Positions 58,850 through 64,000 of a DNA stretch of 64,000 nucleotides are shown here, one piece after another. The stretch comes from Gnetum montanum (Eukaryota; Streptophyta; Gnetopsida; Gnetales; Gnetaceae), in NCBI GenBank assembly GCA_015680685.1, contig MNCI01030754.1, positions 282,046-346,045 on the forward strand, written 5' to 3'. Below the pieces are notes generated by a model. The model was not told where the DNA came from, made no database searches, and saw nothing but the letters and a program-made list of their open reading frames with translations. Numbering within the stretch: position 1 is the first letter of the stretch; each line of letters opens with the position of its first letter. A program made the position numbers and the translations under genes.

Positions 58850-60020
58850 AAGTACTTCATGAAAATCAACGAATGCCTTTACAAGATGTGCACTGATGGC
58901 CTAGTTCATTGGTGTGTCCCTAATGCCGACCAATTACATGTTCTCTAGGATGCTCATGAAGGCCCCTATGGAGGCTACTATGCTAAGAGATGCATGGTCA
59001 TAAAAATCCTAATGGCAAGATACTATTGGCCTACAATCTTTAGGAACATCCACTAGTTTGTCTGATCTTGTGAACGTTGTTAATGAGATGGTGGGATGAT
59101 TGCTCGAATGGAGGGTTCTCAACAGCGGATTCAACCACTAGAGCCCTTTAACATATGGGAAATTGACTTCATGGGTCCCATCACACCCATGTTCAATGGA
59201 AAGGCATACATCATTGTAGTAGTTGACTACTACACTAAATGGGTAGGAGCAGTAGTCGTCACTGACTGTACATCATTTATTACTACTAGATTTGTATAAT
59301 AAAATGTTGTAAATAGGTTTGGTGTGCCACGTGCACTAATTTTTAACAATGGAACTTATTTTACAAGGATCACTTTTCAAAAACTCATGCAACAATTGCA
59401 GGTCAAACATAAATTGACAACACCCTATCAAACCCCGACCCACGCTCCACCCACACCCCGCGCCCCCCGCNNNNNNNCAAAGCCAACGATCAAGTAGAGG
59501 TAACTAACAGGGAGATCACAAAGATCCTAACAAAGACCATAAGCAAATACAGAAGAGATTGGAGCACAAAACTCAATGATGCCTTCTAGGCCTACCACTT
59601 AACATGGAAACTCCCTATTAACTACTCTCCCTATGATTTAATGTACAAGAAACTTCCAACACTCTCGATTCAATCTAAGCTTCGTACACTCTCAGTAGCC
59701 TATAAATTGAATCTTAACCTAAGCCAAGCACAAAAAGAAAGATTAATCAACCTTAACATGCTAGATGAAAATAGATTAGTGGCCCTATCTTCGAATGAAG
59801 TGCACAAGGCATTCAACAAGTAACAACATGACTTGAGAATTTGGAAAGTAAAATTCCAACCTAGAGGTAAGGTTTTCTATTGGAACCCCACACATGTACC
59901 CTAGAAAACAAAGTTCCAAACATTGTGGGAGGGACCTTATATAATTGATGAAACCTTTCCTTCTAGGGCCATGACCATATACAAACCTGAGAGCCTAAAT
60001 AAAAATTAATTGGTCAACAT
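58850..60020 (+). pseudogene. Integrase of element F, interrupted by a gap
   Basis: EIDFMGPITPM (about 59159) has the first catalytic D, FNNGTYF (about 59340) has N for the second D, and QVEVTN (about 59490) has the E. Between 59430 and 59477 a cytosine-rich stretch and seven N replace about 10 bases seen in C, probably a low-quality read end. C-terminal coding runs to about 60010. Confidence 0.8.
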
Positions 60021-60079
60021 CCAACAAGTAAAGCTTTTCCATGAGCCTAGGCAAGCTAGTACAACAAATACCTTAATGG

Positions 60080-61359
60080 ATGAACAACCATGCTCAATTT
60101 TTCAGATCTCCTCCTTTCAACTCAATTGTGGGGGGAGATGCTCATCCCTGCTAATCATCCATATACTTCTCAATTTTTCTACTTTTTATTTTCCACATTT
60201 TTAATTTTACAATTTATTTATTTTACACATTTTTTATTTTCAAATTTTTTTCAATTTTACACCATTTTTTGTTTTACATCATCATTAGTACATTTAAATC
60301 TTTCTTGAATATTTTAAACTTTCTTATTTTTTTACTTTGTTTTGTTTGAGTGTGATTCTCAAATTTTTGCTAATAAATGTGCTTTGTGCCAACAAGACAC
60401 AGTGGTGCTATAATTGTTACTAATGGTGGTTTGTGCTTCATGTTTTGTTTCCTCATGTCTGGTTTCTATTTTTGAATTTTTGTGCCAATGGCTAAGTCAT
60501 GGTTTCTTTTTCATGGAACAGGTAGTGAGTCCACAACATCCACCCATTCACAAACTCTATGGTTTTTCTTGTTTTGGAAGTTTGAGGTCCCTTTCATTAA
60601 ATAAACTCTTAATAAATTGGTGACCTTGGTAGTTTTCAAAACTGGGAAAAATTCAAAGGTTTGTATAGGGTGTGACTTCAAGGGGACTCAATACTCTTTG
60701 TACTCTTCTACTTACTTAGGTGTTTGTTTTTTTTTATATATATAGACTTCTTACCATTCCATGTCATCTAATAATAGGAAGTCAAATAAAGTCTTTTCAT
60801 GGTGTGGTTCCCATCCAAAACAAAAGAAAAAAAAAGAAGTAAAGAAAACAAAACATGATGGGAATTCAAAGCACACCCCTTAGACAAATAAACGAGCTAT
60901 AAGCACTAGTTATGGGACTAGAAAGACATGTTACCCATGCTTGAAGGTCCCCTCTAACTAAGGTTTTATCTCACTTCCTTATTCTCTTTTCTCCTCTTTA
61001 TGGAATGGTGGTTGTTTTTTGGGTGCACTCGTGTTTCTTGAGGGGATGGATTGGTCTTGGAGTAATAATGCAAAGTCATTGAATGAGGTTGATTTTGATC
61101 TGGACTAAGGATGGATCTTCTCATATCATTTTAAACACAAAACTCCACAAGGGACTTCTTATGATCTTAATTCAGAATTTCATTCCAGCTTCTCCATCGT
61201 TTGTCTCTACTAACCATAATTCACCTCACTGTTGGTGTCCATGTTCTTAATTTGATTTCTTGATCTAATGTACTTGAATTCTTACGTAGAATCTTCTAGG
61301 TTTTGGTCCTTAACTTCCATTAACCATTAATCACCTATGGGGCCCATGGAATCCTTAGT
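60080..61359 (+). other. 3' noncoding block of element F
   Basis: Colinear with C 12900-14240 and E 43240-44360: TTTTTCAGATCTCCTCC, a GTGGGGGGAGATG patch, T-rich stretch, GAACAGGTAGTGAGTCCA, CTTTTCATGGTGTGG and GGGACTTCTTATG. No frame is conserved. Confidence 0.65.
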
Positions 61360-62710
61360 GTACTATCTGAAATTGTCGGTGCCCAGTTGGAATGAAAAAG
61401 ACACTGAGAGATCCACAGACAGACATAGAAGACCCTACCTTCTCTTGAGGATGAACTCGAACTGACGAAGGTAGAGTACCTTGGGTGGTCTGCACGCAGA
61501 TTAGACAAGGATTTCCCCAAACGTATGCCAATGTGCAATGCGCTGGGTTATATGTAAATAGCGTAATAAGCGTAAATCAGAACGTAAATGTGCAGGGATG
61601 TAAACAAGAGATAAACAAAAACGAATGAAAACTGTAGAAAATCTTAGCCAAAAATGCAGCAATATTATTGAATGATGAAAATTACAATGCACCGATCTAA
61701 ATGCAGTTGTGGATCTGGCACAAGGCGGACAAAGAGCCCCAGTGGATGTGGAGGGGTGATGGTATGCTGGTTTAAACTATAGGCACAACGTGGAGGCTGT
61801 ATGCTCAGCGTGCAAGGTCCAAGTCCAGCGTACAGGATGGATGTTCTGGATGTTCTCAGTGCCGATTGCCCCAAATTCTTTTGTCAAGACTCTATAATTT
61901 TTCCAACCTTGATCTGGTCAAAAATCTGAGTTTTTGTATAAGTTTGGGCATTAAATTCGAATCTAAGATGGGATGATTGGCTATGGGACGTTGGAATTTT
62001 GGATCGAGTTACATGTGGAGCATCAACCGAGTGTAGTAGAATGAAATTTTACAAGTGTACAGTGTGAACCATGGCGACATGTACACGCTGGGCGTACAGA
62101 CTCCGCACGCTGGACAGCGTATGGGTAAGCATGAAGAATTTCTGACCAAATTTCAAACTGTGAAGCTAGTTTTGAGGATGGATCTGGATGCATGATGTCC
62201 TGAGGATGCTGCCTGTCGATTTTGGGCTCATTTGACCTTGATTTGATAAGGTTATAGGAGGCTCCAAAAGTGTACACGTTGGGCGTGTAGGGCGTGTAGG
62301 CCAGCGTACAGGCATGAAAGTGCCACTTTTCCAGGTCACAACTTGATTTTTTGTGAGCCCAAGATGATTTCTGATAGTTTCCCTACCTCTGGGAGTTGAT
62401 TGCCTGTGAAAATCATGCTTTGAGTGTTTATTTTGGTCTGCCTATGATGGTACACGTTGGGCATGCGGGCCAACGTGCAGGCATGAAAACCCATCATTAG
62501 AAGCCCAAAAGTTGAATTTTAGGTACCTAAGAACTATTGGGGACCCTTAGGAAGGTCCTAGGGGGTCCAGACGCTCGATTCTGACATGTTTTAACTTATT
62601 TTTTGGGCTCAAAAGTTGTTGCACGTTGAGTTGTACGTTGGGCGTGCAGGCCTATGTGCATGAAGTATACTTAGTCAAAACTAAGTGTTTTGAGTTTGAA
62701 ACCTGTAGTT
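61360..62710 (-). repeat. Element G: LTR related to that of element A
   Basis: Begins TGTACTATC at 61360, aligning with the LTR start of A (TGTAACGAT), then GTCGG and TTGGAAT blocks at the same spacing. GCGTAA/CGTAA words occur at 61559-61592. A second word, ACGTTGGGCGTGCAGG, is reiterated further right. The right end is not clear; 62700 is an estimate from the length of A's LTR and the last word copy. No primer site lies to its left, so this is either a solo LTR or the 3' LTR of an element extending out of the window. Confidence 0.55.
61783..62668. promoter_or_regulatory. Five ~45-bp modules with (T/G)ACACGTTGGGCGTG core
   Basis: Modules at 61783-61837, 62081-62124, 62271-62320, 62451-62490 and 62621-62668 share ACGTTGGGCGTG and a partner (C/A)CAGCGTACAGGCATGA. 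The last four are 170-190 bases apart. Sequence between modules is not repeated. They lie in the presumed U3. Confidence 0.6.
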
Positions 62711-64000
62711 CTTGTTGCCAGATTTTGATGTAGTCTCCAATAGATATCGGGGAACCCTTGCTTGTTCAATTGTTACTCCATTTGATGCTATTTTTGAGGC
62801 TTTCAAGCTTGGTCATGTCGAGGACCAACATGACTTAGCTCAATTTCTTCTACAAGTGTTAGCCAAAATTTTTGTGGTATTTCATTGGCCCCTTTTTGTT
62901 GATGCTTGGAGGAATCGACCTGAGAGGTGTTGACAAAGAAGTACAAAACACCACAAGTAACTTAGTGGCATTATTCTTCAACACTTGGCCAGATGTCATC
63001 GCACTATGTACAGTAGTACATAGGATTGGGGAAATGAAATTTGTGGCTGGATAGGGAAATAGAAATTGTGGGGATTGGGAATTGATCAAGGGATTGTGCA
63101 TGGTGAAGGGGACACTCTGGTATGTGTATGGGTCATGTTGATCCTTATCAATAGCCATTTTCTAGCAGACTTGGGACCAAGACATGAGATGTACATCCTT
63201 TGGCAGAACAAGACTCTTGTTCAGTGTTCAAGAGGACTTGTTGGCACAACCAAAGCCACGTGATGATGTGTTGCATTCTTTGGAGGAACAGGGCCTTTGT
63301 TTAGTGTTAAAGGAAACCTATTGGTAGAGGGCCAATGCCACACAGTGAGATGAAACACGATGGTGTGAGACTCGAACGGTTCTTTCCAAGCCCACTATCT
63401 TCCCGCCTGGGGCTTGTATGGGAAGTGCCAAGGGCTCGCGGTTCATTTTGCTCTTTGCCCTTTTTTTCTTTTCTCTTTTTTTTTGGAAAGAGCGTTCTTT
63501 CAATTTTACACTCATGCTCATGTGTCATGTTGTGTGTTGCAACTGCTTGAGAGTGTTGCAGTGTGAAACCATATGCTCAAAGTTTTGGGTGTACTGGGTG
63601 TATCTAGGAGCTGCGACTGGGTAGGAAGGGGAACGAGATTGTTGGGGAAATGAAGAATATATTGGAAACTAGGAATGTACTTTTGAACAGACTGATTAAC
63701 TTGGTTGCATGTGTCAGAAATGATGTGGCACCTTGTCACCATGATGAAGTGTATCCGTGTACGAGCACCACTGGGTGTCATCCTGCAAACACAACTCCAA
63801 GTAGACAAGAAAACCACAAGTGAATGAGTTAGCAAACAATTTAGACATGAATGTGACTGGTGAAACAAAGACACCAGATGAGATTTTAGGCACTGAATAT
63901 GAATGGCAGCAATGTTGTTAGGATCAACTGATGATGAGTGAGGCAGCGGCTCTAATGAAGTTTGAATGCAGCGACCAATCAGGAGGCCAGAGATGAAGAT
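62711..64000. other. Unassigned sequence at the right edge
   Basis: Short frames on both strands (for example 62712-62933 plus, 63158-62859 minus, 63874-63518 minus) have no domain I recognise. Sequence is less AT-rich than elsewhere. It could be the interior of element G or single-copy DNA. Confidence 0.3.
63198..63350. repeat. Two diverged 80-bp tandem copies
   Basis: CTTTGGCAGAACAAG at 63198 and CTTTGGAGGAACAGG at 63278 start two copies sharing TTGTT(C/T)AGTGTT and CC(A/-)AAGCCAC-like blocks. Confidence 0.6.

Larger units (their letters stand above)
52942..61359 (+). mobile_element. Element F: Athila-like Ty3 retrotransposon, 3' truncated
   Basis: Begins with an LTR (TAATGAG...CTCATCA) and a tRNA-Asp-type primer site, followed by gag, protease, RT, RNase H, integrase and part of the conserved 3' noncoding block. 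It stops at 61359, at a point equal to about 14250 in C, where an LTR related to A starts. The third ORF and 3' LTR are therefore not in view. It interrupts an RTE fragment on the left. Confidence 0.8.

Noticed and set aside
62712-62933. Conserved host protein fragment
   Set aside because: The 73-codon plus frame looks orderly but I cannot link it to a family, and the antisense is equally open.
63307-63624. Host gene at the right edge
   Set aside because: Overlapping frames on both strands of a T-rich, low-complexity stretch; no domain, no splice pattern.

Overview
This window looks like intergenic DNA from a large, repeat-rich plant genome. It holds nested Ty3-type LTR retrotransposons with Athila-like and chromodomain-bearing members, L1- and RTE-type LINE pieces, tRNA-like SINE heads and a 5S rRNA-like relic. 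I found no intact host gene, CRISPR array, rRNA or functional tRNA gene. Very old, heavily decayed copies with C-to-T stop codons would suit a gymnosperm or another slow-turnover seed plant, but I cannot name the species.

Layout. 1-4734: a minus-strand element (A) with gag-like and protease remnants, a primer site and a ~1.6 kb LTR. 4735-27938: a minus-strand chromovirus (B) with LTRs at both ends. Its integrase is split by a plus-strand Athila-like element (C, 5687-19073). Its leader is interrupted by about 4 kb of foreign sequence holding a 5S rRNA-like relic and an intron-bearing unidentified gene remnant. 27939-36880: a minus-strand element (D) whose leader and gag start are tandemly amplified five times in ~1 kb units. 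D's LTR is split by a second Athila-like element (E, 36881-47047, perfect AATGG target duplication). 47053-52941: rest of the D LTR, a GC-rich L1-type LINE fragment, a chromodomain tail with an LTR-like region, two SINE heads, a pair of hairpins and an RTE-type LINE fragment. 52942-61359: a third Athila-like element (F) that has lost its 3' end. 61360-64000: an LTR related to that of A, then unassigned sequence.

Reading the nest. C is younger than B because it cuts B's integrase. E is younger than D because it cuts D's LTR, and it keeps the cleanest target duplication. B appears to sit in D. C, E and F share one design: TGATGAG...CTCATCA LTR ends, a tRNA-Asp-type primer site, gag, protease, RT, RNase H, integrase, then a conserved ~2 kb 3' noncoding block. 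Only C also has a ~2.85 kb third reading frame, preceded by what looks like a copied LTR promoter. E has lost both this frame and its gag core.

The most unusual signals are the five-copy amplification inside D, the third frame and internal promoter in C, and the fact that most LTR families here carry their own short, mostly CpG-containing word reiterated near the LTR start or in U3.
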